Assembly (NCBI RefSeq): GCF_029910655.1
Contig: NZ_CP123897.1
Location: 434,001 to 498,000, forward strand
Length of the DNA: 64,000 bases
Direction of reading: 5' to 3'
Origin: Methylomonas sp. UP202
GTDB taxonomy: Bacteria; Pseudomonadota; Gammaproteobacteria; Methylococcales; Methylomonadaceae
Under the pieces are notes generated by a model that worked only from the letters and a program-made list of their open reading frames with translations, made no database searches and was not told the origin of the DNA. Shown here in pieces: positions 45,509 through 57,761 of this stretch. A program made the translations under genes and the position numbers. The first letter of the stretch is position 1; each line of letters opens with the position of its first letter.

Positions 45509-46903
45509 ATGTCCGAAGATTATTACTTTTCTCCCGATCAAGCTGTCGAGTCTCTGAAAGTCCCGCCGCATTCGATCCAGGCCGAACAATCCGTGCTGGG
45601 TGGCCTGCTGCTGGATAATCGCACCTGGGATTCGGTGGCCGATAAAATCGTCGAGGGCGATTTTTACCGACGCGACCACCGTTTGATCTTTCGCGCGATC
45701 GCTCAATTGGCCGAGAAACAGGATCCGTTCGATGTCGTGACGATTTCGGAAGTCTTGGAAGCCACCGGCGAACTGCAGGACGGCGGCGGCCTCGCGTATC
45801 TGGCTTCACTGGCGCGCGACACGCCCAGCGCCGCCAATATCGTCGCATACGCCAACATCGTCCGCGACCGTTCGGTCTTGCGGCAACTGATACACGTTGG
45901 TACTGAAATTTCCGACTCGGCCTTCACCACCGAGGGTCGGGAAACCGCCGATTTGTTGGAAAACGCCGAGCGCAAGGTATTCGAAATCGCCGAGCAACGT
46001 CAACGCGGTCAGGGCGGTTTTGCGTCGATCAAATCCTTGCTGGCCAAGGCGGTGGACAAGATCGAAATGCTGTACGAGCAGGACGGCGACATCACCGGCG
46101 CCAGTACCGGCTTCACCGATCTCGACGAAAAAACCTCCGGTCTGCAACCGTCCGATTTGATTATCGTCGCCGGCAGGCCTTCGATGGGCAAGACCACGAT
46201 CGCGATGAACATGGCCGAAAACGTGGCTTTGAAAAGCGGGATGCCGGTCGCCGTATTCAGTATGGAGATGCCGGGCGAAGCGCTGGCGATGCGGATGATG
46301 TCGTCGCTGGGCCGGATCGATCAGCACAAGGTACGGACCGGCAAACTGGACGACGACGACTGGCCGCGCTTGACCTCTGCGATCAATCTGTTGGCCGAGA
46401 CCAAAATGTTTATCGACGACACCCCGGCGCTGACGCCGACCGAGGTGCGTTCCCGCGCCCGCCGGCTGACTCGCGAGCATGGTCAACTGGGTTTGATCGT
46501 GCTCGATTACTTACAGTTAATGCAATCGCCGTCCAGCGGCGAGAACCGTGTCCAGCAGATTTCGGACATCTCGCGCGGCCTGAAGGCGCTGGCCAAGGAG
46601 TTGAATGTGCCGGTGATCGCGCTATCGCAGCTCAACCGGAATCTGGAGCAACGCCCGAACAAGCGGCCGGTGATGTCGGACTTGCGCGAATCCGGCGCGA
46701 TCGAGCAGGACGCCGACTTGATCATTTTCGTGTATCGCGACGAGGTGTATCACGAGGACAGTCCGGACAAAGGTATAGCCGAAGTTATCATCGGCAAGCA
46801 GCGGAACGGTCCGCTAGGCACGGTGCGACTGACCTTCCTCGGCCAATACACCCGCTTCGAAAACTTTGCGGGCGTTTATACCGGTAGCGAGGATTACGAA
46901 TGA
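45509..46903 (+). CDS. dnaB: Replicative DNA helicase DnaB
   Basis: Hexameric helicase that unwinds DNA ahead of the replication fork. The 464-aa length is normal. The N-terminal DnaB domain shows PPHSIQAEQSVLGGLLLDN; the RecA-like domain has Walker A GRPSMGKTT at 222-230, VAVFSMEMPGEALAMRM, IVLDYLQLM (Walker B) and VIALSQLNRNLEQRPNKRP. No intein interrupts it. The stop codon overlaps the alr start (ATGA), a coupling often seen in gammaproteobacteria. Confidence 0.98.
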   Translation: MSEDYYFSPDQAVESLKVPPHSIQAEQSVLGGLLLDNRTWDSVADKIVEGDFYRRDHRLIFRAIAQLAEKQDPFDVVTISEVLEATGELQDGGGLAYLASLARDTPSAANIVAYANIVRDRSVLRQLIHVGTEISDSAFTTEGRETADLLENAERKVFEIAEQRQRGQGGFASIKSLLAKAVDKIEMLYEQDGDITGASTGFTDLDEKTSGLQPSDLIIVAGRPSMGKTTIAMNMAENVALKSGMPVAVFSMEMPGEALAMRMMSSLGRIDQHKVRTGKLDDDDWPRLTSAINLLAETKMFIDDTPALTPTEVRSRARRLTREHGQLGLIVLDYLQLMQSPSSGENRVQQISDISRGLKALAKELNVPVIALSQLNRNLEQRPNKRPVMSDLRESGAIEQDADLIIFVYRDEVYHEDSPDKGIAEVIIGKQRNGPLGTVRLTFLGQYTRFENFAGVYTGSEDYE

Positions 46904-48045
46904 CGCCGGCCGCTTATGTGCATCTGGATCTGGACGCCGCCCGCCACAATCTGGCCCAGGTTAAACGCTATGCGCCGAACAACCGGATCATGGCGGTCAT
47001 CAAGGCCAACGGCTACGGCCACGGTATGGATAGAGTGGCGGCGGCGTTGGCCGAGGCCGACGGTTTCGCGGTGGCGCGGGTCGACGAAGGCGTGCGCTTG
47101 CGCGAGGCCGGATTCACGCAAGCGATTACGGTCTTGCAGGGCTTCGTCTGCCTGGACGAGCTGCGTTTGATGGTACGCCACAAACTAGCGGCGGTGATTC
47201 ATACGCCGCAGCAAATCGGCATCTTGCGGCAACTGGCGCCGGAATCCGAAAAATTACCGGTTTGGTTGAAAATGGATACCGGTATGAACCGCCTGGGTTT
47301 CAAGGGCGGCGACTTTTTGGCCGCTTATCAGGCGCTGGCCGATTGTGTCGCCGTCGCGCAACCGATCAATCTGATTACCCATTTCGCCAACGCCGACGAC
47401 TTGCTCGACGACAAAACCCGCCGCCAGATCGACGTATTCAACCATGCGGTCAAAGACTTCCCCGGTCAGCGTAGTATCGCTAATTCGGCCGGCATCATTG
47501 GCTGGCCCAACGTGTCTTCCAACTCGGCACAGGTTAGGGGGGGGGATTGGGTCAGGCCGGGATTGATGCTGTACGGCTGCTCGCCGTTTGCCGGTAAAAC
47601 CGGCGCGGATTTCGGTCTGCGACCGGTGATGAGTCTGCATTCGCGGTTGATCGCGGTCAAGTATGTCGCCGCCGGCGAATCGGTCGGTTACAGCGGTACC
47701 TGGACTTGCCGGCAACCGACCCGGCTGGGCGTGGCGTCGATAGGCTATGGCGACGGCTATCACCGTCACACCCAAAGCGGCGCGCCGGTGTTGGTCAATG
47801 GTCGGCGTGTGCCGTTGATAGGCCGGGTGTCGATGGACATGATCACCGTCGATCTTAATAGCCAGCCGGACGCCCAGCCCGGCGATCCGGTCACGTTGTG
47901 GGGCGAGGCCTTGCCGGTCGAGGAAATCGCCCGTCACGCCGACACGATACCTTATACCTTACTCTGCGGGATTACCCAGCGGGTGCAAGTGATAGAACGA
48001 AGCCCGGCGGAAACTTTTGTCTCCGCGACGACCATGGCCGGTTGA
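46900..48045 (+). CDS. alr: Alanine racemase
   Basis: PLP enzyme that makes D-alanine for peptidoglycan. The 381-aa protein has the PLP lysine Lys35 in VIKANGYGHG, the conserved HFANADD and VRPGLMLYG segments, and the C-terminal catalytic tyrosine region ASIGYGDGYHR. The gene overlaps dnaB by 4 bp. A run of nine G (47537-47545) lies in the codons for R-G-G just before DWVRPG; the frame is intact as given, but such a tract is prone to slippage or sequencing error. Confidence 0.97.
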   Translation: MTPAAYVHLDLDAARHNLAQVKRYAPNNRIMAVIKANGYGHGMDRVAAALAEADGFAVARVDEGVRLREAGFTQAITVLQGFVCLDELRLMVRHKLAAVIHTPQQIGILRQLAPESEKLPVWLKMDTGMNRLGFKGGDFLAAYQALADCVAVAQPINLITHFANADDLLDDKTRRQIDVFNHAVKDFPGQRSIANSAGIIGWPNVSSNSAQVRGGDWVRPGLMLYGCSPFAGKTGADFGLRPVMSLHSRLIAVKYVAAGESVGYSGTWTCRQPTRLGVASIGYGDGYHRHTQSGAPVLVNGRRVPLIGRVSMDMITVDLNSQPDAQPGDPVTLWGEALPVEEIARHADTIPYTLLCGITQRVQVIERSPAETFVSATTMAG

Positions 48046-48390
48046 GTTGGTCGTTGCATCGTGGACAGCCAGGCTTAACGCTGCTTATGCCCTTTGAAAA
48101 ACGCCAGCGCGCTGGTCGGACCCGGTGCGCGAGGTAGCTCGCGATGTGCCGACACGAGGCGGTGCGGCTTGGCGAGGCTGTGGGTAGTGATCGCCCCTGT
48201 ATTCCCAACGGCAGATGATCTGAGTTTCAGGTAGCCGAGATTCTCTCGATTCAAGTTTCAAGCGATCAAAGCATGTCTTACAAACGGGGGCGTGCCGGCG
48301 GCGAGAACTGTCCGAACCGGTTCAGTTCGATTGCGAACGACCGGTTCTAGACTAACGGGCTCTCGACCAGGCTGGTTCACGCTGCCGTCG
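48046..48390. other. 345-bp intergenic region between converging alr and prlC
   Basis: No gene is supported. Two palindromic spots are visible: GCGAGGTAGCTCGC near 48130 and a GAACCGGTTC/ACCGGTTC pair at about 48313-48346. Neither is followed by a clear U-run. Confidence 0.45.
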
Positions 48391-50481
48391 CTAAGCGGCA
48401 ATCCCGTTGTGCCGTAGCAAGGCGTCAATCCGCGGTTCGCGGCCGCGGAAGTTTTTAAATAAAGTCATCGCGTCGCTGCTGCCGCCTTGTTCCAGGATAT
48501 TGCGCAGGAAGGATTCACCGGTAGCGCGGTCGAAAATGCCTTTTTCCTCGAACAGCGAGAAGGCGTCGGCCGACAAGACTTCCGCCCATTTATAGCTGTA
48601 ATAACCGGCCGCGTAACCGCCCGCGAAGATGTGCGAGAAGCTGTGGGCGAAGCGGTTGAATTCGGGGGGCTTGACCACCGCGACTTGCTCGCGCACTTGT
48701 TGCAAGGTCTGATATATCCGTCCGCCCTTGGCCGGGTCGTAGTGCTGGTGAATTTTGAAGTCGAACAGGCTGAATTCCAGTTGCCGCACCATCATCATGC
48801 CGGCCTGAAAGTTTTTCGCGGCCAGCATCTTATCGTACAGCGCATCCGGCAATGCCTCTCCGGTTTGGTGATGGCCGGAAATCAGGCCCAGGGCTTCCTT
48901 GTCCCAGCACCAGTTTTCCATGAACTGGCTGGGCAGTTCCACTGCGTCCCATTCCACGCCGTTGATGCCGGACACGCCGAGGTGGTCGATCTGAGTCAGC
49001 ATGTGATGCAGACCGTGGCCGAATTCGTGGAACAGGGTTTCCACTTCGTCGTGAGTTAGCAGGGCGGGGTCGTTGCCGGACGGCGGTACGAGTTCCATAC
49101 TCGTTACCGCACCCCCACCATCCCTGGCGATCGGCGGCGTGAAGTTGCAGGTCAGGTAGGCGACTGGCGTTTGCAGGCCGGTCGAGGTTTTCTTGCGGCA
49201 GACGCAATCGTCCATCCAGGCGCCGCCGCGCTTCTTGGCGCGGGCGTACAAGTCCAGGAAGAAGCGGCCGCGTAGTGCGCCGTCCTTGTCGACAATTTGA
49301 TAAAAGCGCACATCCGGGTGCCAGGCGTCGAACTCCCGGATTTCGCTGATTTGCAGACCATACAGGCGTTCGACGATCGCGAACAAGCCGGGTACGACTT
49401 TATTGTCCGGAAAGTAGGTCTTCACTTCTTCTTGCGACAACTGATAGTAGTGCTGGCGCATTTTTTCCGAGTAGTAGCCGATGTCCCAGGCTTGCAGGTC
49501 GTGCAGGCCGTGTTCCTGGGCGGCGTATTCCTTCAGCTCGGTCAGGTCGCGGCGCGCCTGACGCCAGGATTTGTCGGCCAGGTCTTCCAGAAATTTGACC
49601 ACATCGTCGGTGGACTTGGCCATTTTGGTGGCCAGTGAATATTCCGCGTAATTGCTGAATCCCAGCAATTGGGCCTTTTCGTGGCGCAGAGCCAAAATCT
49701 GCTCCATGATGTCGGTGTTGTCCCATTGGCCGGCGTGTGGACCTTGGTCGGATGCGCGGGTGCAGAAGGCTTCGTAATGCTCGCGCCGCAGTTCCCGATT
49801 GTCGGCGTAGGTCATGATCGCCAGATAGGACGGAAATTGTAGATTGATCAACCAGCCGTCCTTGCCTTCGGCTTCGGCAGCCTGTTTCGCTTGGGCAATG
49901 GCCGACTCGGGCAGGCCGGCCAAATCGTCGAGATGGGTAATTTGCTTGTGCCAGGCGTTGGTGGCGTCGAGCAGGTTTTCCTCGAACTGGCTGGCCAACT
50001 TGGACAGTTGCTGACTGATCTCCTTGTAGCGCGCTTGTTGCTCGGCTGGAAGGTCGACACCGGACAAATGAAAATCGCGTAGTGCGTTATCGATAATCTT
50101 TTGTTGGGCGGGTTCGAGATTGGCGAATTCATCGCTGTCGCGAATGGCTTTGTAGGCTTGTTGCAGCGCCTTGTTTTGGCCGGTTTCGGTGGCGTAGGCG
50201 CTGAGTTTGCCAAGGCAGGCGTTGTAGGCGTCGCGCATGGCGTCGCTGTTCACGACCGAATTCATGTGGCTCACCGGCGACCAAGCCTTGTTCAAGCGGT
50301 CTTCGGCTTCCTCGATGGGCTCGATCAGGTTATGCCAAGTGTAGGGGCCGCCGCCTGCTAGCTGGGTATCAATGGCGGCGCGAGCATTGGCCAGTAATTG
50401 ATCGATCGCCGGTTCGACATGTTCGGGCAGAATTTTGGAAAATTGCGGGAGTTCGGTACGTTCTAATAAAGGATTGGTCAT
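48391..50481 (-). CDS. prlC: Oligopeptidase A (M3 metallopeptidase)
   Basis: Cytosolic zinc oligopeptidase that degrades peptides, including cleaved signal peptides. The 696-aa product begins MTNPLLERTELPQFS, the usual start, so ATG 50481 (complement) is chosen over the longer open frame. The zinc site HEFGH (in TLFHEFGHGLHHML) is intact, and the C-terminal ASHSF-type HSFSHIFAGGYAAGYYSYKWAEVLSADAF region is conserved. It converges with alr and is followed upstream on the same strand by an HDOD gene. Confidence 0.97.
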   Translation of the reverse strand: MTNPLLERTELPQFSKILPEHVEPAIDQLLANARAAIDTQLAGGGPYTWHNLIEPIEEAEDRLNKAWSPVSHMNSVVNSDAMRDAYNACLGKLSAYATETGQNKALQQAYKAIRDSDEFANLEPAQQKIIDNALRDFHLSGVDLPAEQQARYKEISQQLSKLASQFEENLLDATNAWHKQITHLDDLAGLPESAIAQAKQAAEAEGKDGWLINLQFPSYLAIMTYADNRELRREHYEAFCTRASDQGPHAGQWDNTDIMEQILALRHEKAQLLGFSNYAEYSLATKMAKSTDDVVKFLEDLADKSWRQARRDLTELKEYAAQEHGLHDLQAWDIGYYSEKMRQHYYQLSQEEVKTYFPDNKVVPGLFAIVERLYGLQISEIREFDAWHPDVRFYQIVDKDGALRGRFFLDLYARAKKRGGAWMDDCVCRKKTSTGLQTPVAYLTCNFTPPIARDGGGAVTSMELVPPSGNDPALLTHDEVETLFHEFGHGLHHMLTQIDHLGVSGINGVEWDAVELPSQFMENWCWDKEALGLISGHHQTGEALPDALYDKMLAAKNFQAGMMMVRQLEFSLFDFKIHQHYDPAKGGRIYQTLQQVREQVAVVKPPEFNRFAHSFSHIFAGGYAAGYYSYKWAEVLSADAFSLFEEKGIFDRATGESFLRNILEQGGSSDAMTLFKNFRGREPRIDALLRHNGIAA

Positions 50482-50510
50482 TACGGTAGCCGGAAAGTAA
50501 TCGGAAAAAA

Positions 50511-51869
50511 TCAGGATAACAGTTGCATCGCCGCCTGCACGCGGGCCTGAGCCTTTTGTAACACGGAAAGCGAAAAATCGGGGTTGAGCTTGCCCTCGCT
50601 GAGTTTGGCGTAGGCCGGTATCGAGCAAATATAGGGTAGGTCGCGGGATTTGCCGCTACCGAAATAGCTGTGTAATTTGGCTAGCATGACAATGTCGCTC
50701 AGCGTCAGTTCCGAGCCACTGTCGTACAGCCAGTTTTCGGCGAGCGGCGGAATGCCGGTTAGGGTTTCCGAGAAGCCCAAGGTATGCAGTACCAGAGTGC
50801 CGACCGGAGCGCGCAGATAGGTTAGCGAGGCTTGTAACTCCTCCAGGCTGGGGCTGGCGTCCGGGAAGTGCTCGGCAAAATGCAGTAGCGGTATCGCGCC
50901 AATGTCGGCGACCAAACCGGCCAGCAATGCGTCTTCCGGGTTGATGCGGCTGCACGCCTGGGCCAGCACGAAGCTGAGGCTGGAGACGTACAAACTGCTC
51001 CGCCATAACGCTTGCATGGCTTTCATCAGCGCTGGGTCCTTGCAATGGAACAGTTGCTTCAAGCTGATGCCCAGAACCAAGTTGCGAGTCGCGTTGAGGC
51101 CGATGCGCGATACCGCGTCGTGGCAATTGTGGATCGAGTTGCCGGTGGAATACAGAGCGCTGTTGGCAACCTGAATCAGTTTGGCGACGATGGGCGGATC
51201 GAGTTGGATAATTTCGACGGCGTCGGCTATCCCTATCTCCTTGCGCATCGCTTCCTTGAGTTTAAGCGCGACGTCGGGTAACGAGGGCAACCTTAACTGA
51301 TTTTCCCGGTAGGCTTGGGCAAAGCTGATAAAGAACTGGTGGCCGTTCAACGACTCGGGGAGTTCGATATCCACCAGTTCAACACAACTGGTCGATTCTC
51401 GGCAGTGGTCGGACCATAGCCGGTTCAGCTCGATCGAGACTTCCAGGATCAAGACGTCGTCGAGCGCGGTGGCGGTGGCGCCGCAACGCGTGGCGCTGTT
51501 TAACGGCAGATGGGCTCGCGGGGTGTTGGCGACGATTTCGTAGCTGCTGTCGCTGTCGGGTTGCATGTTGAGCCGCCCTCGCACTAAATAAAACACGCTG
51601 TCGGTGCGCTGGTCGAAGGTGAAAATCACCGAATGTTTGGCGTAGCGGAGGGTTTGGCGCGGCAGCGCGGCCAAATGGGCATCGTCGAGATTGCGTAGCG
51701 GAACGAATTGCTTGAGTTCCGCCGGAGGCAGGGATTGTTTGAGCCGCGACATCGGCGGTGTCACGCCCGGTATTTCCACCGGTATGTTTGCGTTTTTCGC
51801 GGCGATGTTGGTTGGCGCCGAAGACGTTGGCGGCGGCGTTTTTTTGAAGAGGCGCGTGAACCAGTTCAT
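50511..51869 (-). CDS. Crp-like sensor/HDOD signalling protein 3
   Basis: The 452-aa protein has a proline-rich N-terminus, a degenerate cyclic-nucleotide-binding-like beta-roll (about 60-150; QTLRYAKHSVIFTFDQRTDSVFYLVRGRL), and an HDOD domain (about 185-400; LPSLPDVALKLKEAM, LDPPIVAKLIQVANSALY, AVSRIGLNATRNLVLGISLKQLF and AGLVADIGAIPLLHF). It ends in the same LSVLQKAQARVQ motif as its two neighbours. It is 1 bp from the next gene on the same strand. It is last of three tandem paralogues; the signal and output are unknown. Confidence 0.9.
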   Translation of the reverse strand: MNWFTRLFKKTPPPTSSAPTNIAAKNANIPVEIPGVTPPMSRLKQSLPPAELKQFVPLRNLDDAHLAALPRQTLRYAKHSVIFTFDQRTDSVFYLVRGRLNMQPDSDSSYEIVANTPRAHLPLNSATRCGATATALDDVLILEVSIELNRLWSDHCRESTSCVELVDIELPESLNGHQFFISFAQAYRENQLRLPSLPDVALKLKEAMRKEIGIADAVEIIQLDPPIVAKLIQVANSALYSTGNSIHNCHDAVSRIGLNATRNLVLGISLKQLFHCKDPALMKAMQALWRSSLYVSSLSFVLAQACSRINPEDALLAGLVADIGAIPLLHFAEHFPDASPSLEELQASLTYLRAPVGTLVLHTLGFSETLTGIPPLAENWLYDSGSELTLSDIVMLAKLHSYFGSGKSRDLPYICSIPAYAKLSEGKLNPDFSLSVLQKAQARVQAAMQLLS

Positions 51870-51870
51870 G

Positions 51871-53157
51871 TCAGGCCCGGAAAAATGCCAAGGCCTCGGC
51901 GATTTGCTGTTTGGCGTCCTGCAGTACTTGCAGGGACATATCGGGCGTTAACGCGCAGTCGTCCAGTTTATGAAACGCCGGCAAGGTGTTCAGAGGCGGC
52001 AATTTGTGCATCCGGATGCCCCCCAACTGACTGTGAAATTTGGCCAACAATACAATGTCGTGCAATTGCAGGCCCTCGCCGGCGTCGTAATACCAGTTTC
52101 CGGTTTGCGCCGGAATTTGGATCAGCGTGTCCGGAAAATGCCATTTTTTCAGGATGAAAGTGCCGAATAGCCCTTGCAGGTAGTCGATGCAAGCGTCGAG
52201 TTCGGCCTCGGTGTACTCTGAAGCGGGCAGGCTACCAGCCAATGTAATGATAGGCAAGACGCCGATATTGTGAGTCAGGCCGGCAAGCAAGGCTTCGTCG
52301 GCGTTGATCTTTTTACCGAGACCGGCCAAGGTACAACTCAAACTGGCGATTTGTATGCTCTGCTTCCAGGCTTGCTGGGATTTTTGCTGAAGCACTTTAT
52401 TGGTGCTGCGGAACAATTGGTGCAGGCTGACGCTGGTGACCAGATTTTGAGTAATTTTGAAGCCCAGATGATTGACCGCATCGTGGCTATTGCTGACCTG
52501 CTTTAAGCCTCGGTAGATCGGACTGTTGGCGACCTGTACCAGTTTGGACGAAATCGCCGGGTCCAGATTGACGATTTTCACCGCATCGGCGACGCTGATG
52601 TCTTTTTGCAATGCACTACGCAGCCTTAAGGCGACGTCGGGCAGGCTGGGGACTTGCAGCGCGTCGGCGTCGTAGGCCGCGCAAAGTTTCGCGAATAGCC
52701 GGCTATTACGCAGTTCGGCGGGCGGATTGGCGCGGTTTGCCAGCGGATTGTGTGGCTGAGCGCTGCTTTGTCGCAGTAACGATAGTGGTAGGTAAATCAG
52801 CTGGGATGGGGTTTGGGCAATGGCGCTGACGCTATGTTCGCCGTGAGCCGCCAACGGATAGCAGGCCTTGAAGGTATTCTCTTCAACCGTGTATCCGCCG
52901 TTGGCCGACTCCAGAAACACTTTGCCGCTGTAGAGATAAATCAAGGTGTCGGAGGCTTCGCCGCGATTGAAGACGATGTCCCCGGCATTGAACTGGCATA
53001 ACGCAATCGGCAGTTTTATCAGTTCTTTGCTGTCCAGCTCGCCGATCGGGATCAGTTTGCGTAAAAACTCGATGGGCAGACGGTGGGCCGGACGTTCGCC
53101 GTTGCTTGCCGCGGCGACGGGTTTGGTCGCCGCCCGTTTAAATAACTTGCCGAACAT
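51871..53157 (-). CDS. Crp-like sensor/HDOD signalling protein 2
   Basis: Paralogue of both neighbours, 428 aa. The N-terminal beta-roll reads QFNAGDIVFNRGEASDTLIYLYSGKVFLE, and the HDOD domain VPSLPDVALRLRSAL, LDPAISSKLVQVANSPIY, AVNHLGFKITQNLVTSVSLHQLF and AGLTHNIGVLPIITL. The start ATG at 53157 is 1 bp after the stop of the upstream gene, so the three genes are translationally linked. The HD-type catalytic residues are absent, as in all HDOD proteins, so no phosphodiesterase activity is expected. Confidence 0.9.
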   Translation of the reverse strand: MFGKLFKRAATKPVAAASNGERPAHRLPIEFLRKLIPIGELDSKELIKLPIALCQFNAGDIVFNRGEASDTLIYLYSGKVFLESANGGYTVEENTFKACYPLAAHGEHSVSAIAQTPSQLIYLPLSLLRQSSAQPHNPLANRANPPAELRNSRLFAKLCAAYDADALQVPSLPDVALRLRSALQKDISVADAVKIVNLDPAISSKLVQVANSPIYRGLKQVSNSHDAVNHLGFKITQNLVTSVSLHQLFRSTNKVLQQKSQQAWKQSIQIASLSCTLAGLGKKINADEALLAGLTHNIGVLPIITLAGSLPASEYTEAELDACIDYLQGLFGTFILKKWHFPDTLIQIPAQTGNWYYDAGEGLQLHDIVLLAKFHSQLGGIRMHKLPPLNTLPAFHKLDDCALTPDMSLQVLQDAKQQIAEALAFFRA

Positions 53158-53158
53158 A

Positions 53159-54439
53159 TCAAGTGATGAAGGTGTTCAAAGCTTCCTGAATCTTGGCTTT
53201 GGCGTCGTGCAGGATCGCCAGCGTGTTTTCCGGCGATAGCGAAAAGGTTTTCAGTTTGGCCGCCGCCGGGATCGCGCTGATTGCGGGCAGATCGGCGTTG
53301 GCCTTTTTGCCGATCAAGGCATGTAGTCGAGAGAGCACGACAATGTCGGTCAGTGTTAACGTGTCACCGCTAGCGTGAAACCAATCGCTGGAATGTTTGG
53401 CCGCCTGAATGAACTCATCGGCAAAATCCCATTCCTTGAGCACGACCGCGCCGACGGGCGCTCTGACGACGGGGATCGCTTGTTCGATTTCGGTCTCATT
53501 GTGGTACTCGAGCGGCAAGTCCGCCACGAAGCTGAGAAACGGAATCACGCCAATGTCGCAGGTTAACCCGGCCAACAGCGCATCTTCCGGATTTTGTTGC
53601 TGGCTATGGCTGGCCAGCACGTGACAAAGGCTGGACAAATACAGGCTTTGTTTCCACAAATCTTCGAGGTAAGTCTTCAGCAGCGGCGATTTGGATTTGA
53701 AAATCTGCTTGATACTCAGTGCGGTGACCAAGCTGCGCGTGGCGTTCAGGCCGATGCGGATCACCGCATCCTTACAGTTTTTGGCGGGGACAGTGGTCAA
53801 GTACAACGGGCAGTTGGCCACTTCGATCAGTTTGGCCGAGATAGCCGGGTCGAGTTGAATGATCTTGACCGCGTCATCGATATTGACGTCTTTTTGGATG
53901 GCTTGGCGCAACTTGATCGCCACTTCCGGCAGCGACGGAATTTCCAGTTCGTGGTGGTGGTGCTGGAAATGGTCGGCGAACAGCGATAACAGGCGGTTAC
54001 CTTGCAAGTCTTCCGGTACGTCCAGTTTGCCGTGGTCGAAGCGGCCGGAGGTGAGCATGATTTTCAACGACACCCGCAGAATACTAATGTCGGTTTTGGC
54101 GGTGGCCGTCGCGGTTTGTTTGGCGCCGCTACAGATCGGAAACTTGGCTTGCGCGCTGCCGGCGCTGATTTCGTAACCTTTACCGTGCTGATCGGCCAAA
54201 ATCACGGTTCCGTCAAGCAAGAAAATCGCGCAGGTCGAAGGCTCGTTGACCGAAAACAGGGTTCGACCGGCTGAGTAGGTTTCGACGTGGTTCTCGGCCG
54301 CGAAGGTTTGCAGGATTTCTTCGCTCAGGTTTCTGATTGGGAAGAGTTGCCGCAAGGTTTCGGTCGTGATGGGCTGTGTTCCCAGCGGGGCTGGGGATTT
54401 GCCGGAGACTTTGCCGAATAATGATTTGATGGCCTTCAT
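53159..54439 (-). CDS. Crp-like sensor/HDOD signalling protein 1
   Basis: First gene of the tandem set, 426 aa. The beta-roll is at about 45-140 (VETYSAGRTLFSVNEPSTCAIFLLDGTVILADQ), and the HDOD domain runs from IPSLPEVAIKLRQAI through LDPAISAKLIEVANCPLY, AVIRIGLNATRSLVTALSIKQIF and AGLTCDIGVIPFLSF. The region upstream to aroE (60 bp) leaves little room for a separate promoter, so aroE read-through is possible. The three copies differ enough to be old duplications. Confidence 0.9.
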   Translation of the reverse strand: MKAIKSLFGKVSGKSPAPLGTQPITTETLRQLFPIRNLSEEILQTFAAENHVETYSAGRTLFSVNEPSTCAIFLLDGTVILADQHGKGYEISAGSAQAKFPICSGAKQTATATAKTDISILRVSLKIMLTSGRFDHGKLDVPEDLQGNRLLSLFADHFQHHHHELEIPSLPEVAIKLRQAIQKDVNIDDAVKIIQLDPAISAKLIEVANCPLYLTTVPAKNCKDAVIRIGLNATRSLVTALSIKQIFKSKSPLLKTYLEDLWKQSLYLSSLCHVLASHSQQQNPEDALLAGLTCDIGVIPFLSFVADLPLEYHNETEIEQAIPVVRAPVGAVVLKEWDFADEFIQAAKHSSDWFHASGDTLTLTDIVVLSRLHALIGKKANADLPAISAIPAAAKLKTFSLSPENTLAILHDAKAKIQEALNTFIT

Positions 54440-54499
54440 GTTGGTCCGTTAAGCAATGATGGATCGTGGAAGAGTGATTGTCGTTGGGGTGGACGGAGG

Positions 54500-55344
54500 T
54501 CAATCGTTTCGAGGCGGCGGCAGCGTTCGCTCGCGGTTCAGCAAATCGATGACCGGACGGGTGTCCGGTCTGACGCCCCGCCAAAGATAGAAGGCCTCGG
54601 CGGCCTGCTCCACCAGCATGCCCAAGCCGTCGAGGCAGAGCGAGGCGCCGTGCCGAAGGCCCCAGTTTACGAATGCGGTAGGCTGGTTGGCATAAGCCAA
54701 ATCGTAGCAGCAGCCGCCGTCGGCGAGAATATCGTCGGCCAGCGGCGGCAGGTCGCCGCCCAAACTGGCGGAGGTTGCATTCAAAATGACGTCGAAGCGG
54801 CTGTTCAAATCGGCGTAGCCGCAGGCGTGCAACTCTCCAAGATCGGCAAACTCGTCGGCAATGGCCTCGGCTTTTTCGAGTGTCCGATTGGCGATGACGA
54901 GCTGCGCCGGTGCCTGTTCCAGCAGCGGCGCGACGATACCGCGTGTCGCGCCGCCGGCCCCGAGCACTAAGATCCGGCTGGCACGCAACGGAACGCGATG
55001 GTTGATGGTCAAGTCGTTGAGCAGACCGACGCCGTCGGTATTGTCGCCGAGGACGCGGCCGTCGGCCTGGCGCGCCAGGGTGTTGACGGCTTTGGCGAGC
55101 AGGGCGCGGTCGCCGAGGCGGTCCGCGAATTGCCAGGCGAGTTCCTTGAGCGGCACCGTGCAATTGAGACCCTTGCCGCCGTCGGCAAAGAAGGTTTCTA
55201 CCGCGGAGCGAAACAGCTCGGCCGGTACGTCCACCGCCCGGTATTGCAGACGTTGACCGGTTTGCTCGGCGAACAGGCCGTGGATGCGCGGCGATTTGCT
55301 GTGGTTAATCGGGTGGCCGAATACGGCGTATTGGTCGATGGCTG

Positions 55345-55348
<4 letters not shown>
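54500..55348 (-). CDS. aroE: Shikimate dehydrogenase
   Basis: Reduces 3-dehydroshikimate with NADPH in aromatic amino acid synthesis. The 282-aa protein has AVFGHPINHSKSPRIHGLFA (shikimate-binding), the catalytic lysine segment GLNCTVPLKELAWQ, NTDGVGLLNDL, and the NADP-binding loop LVLGAGGATRGIVAPLL followed by IANRTLEKAEAIA. ATG 55348 (complement) starts MTAIDQYAVFGHP and overlaps the upstream gene's stop by 4 bp, so the longer open frame is not used. Confidence 0.97.
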
Positions 55349-57707
<2,359 letters not shown>

Positions 57708-57726
57708 GTATTCGCCAGTCTTGCTT

Positions 57727-57754
57727 GGCCGCGCTTGTTCAAACCAGCGCGGCC
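57727..57754 (+). promoter_or_regulatory. Stem-loop in the cmoA leader
   Basis: GGCCGCGCT at 57727-57735 pairs perfectly with AGCGCGGCC at 57746-57754 (9 bp, 10-nt loop), 20 bp after the upstream stop and 7 bp before the cmoA ATG. With no U-run it is more likely to affect cmoA translation or mRNA stability than to terminate. Confidence 0.4.
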
Positions 57755-57761
57755 GCTCCTC

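Noticed and set aside
48120-48350. Palindromes between alr and prlC considered as a mobile-element end or attachment site
   Set aside because: No flanking direct repeats, integrase or transposase gene is present, and the arms are short.
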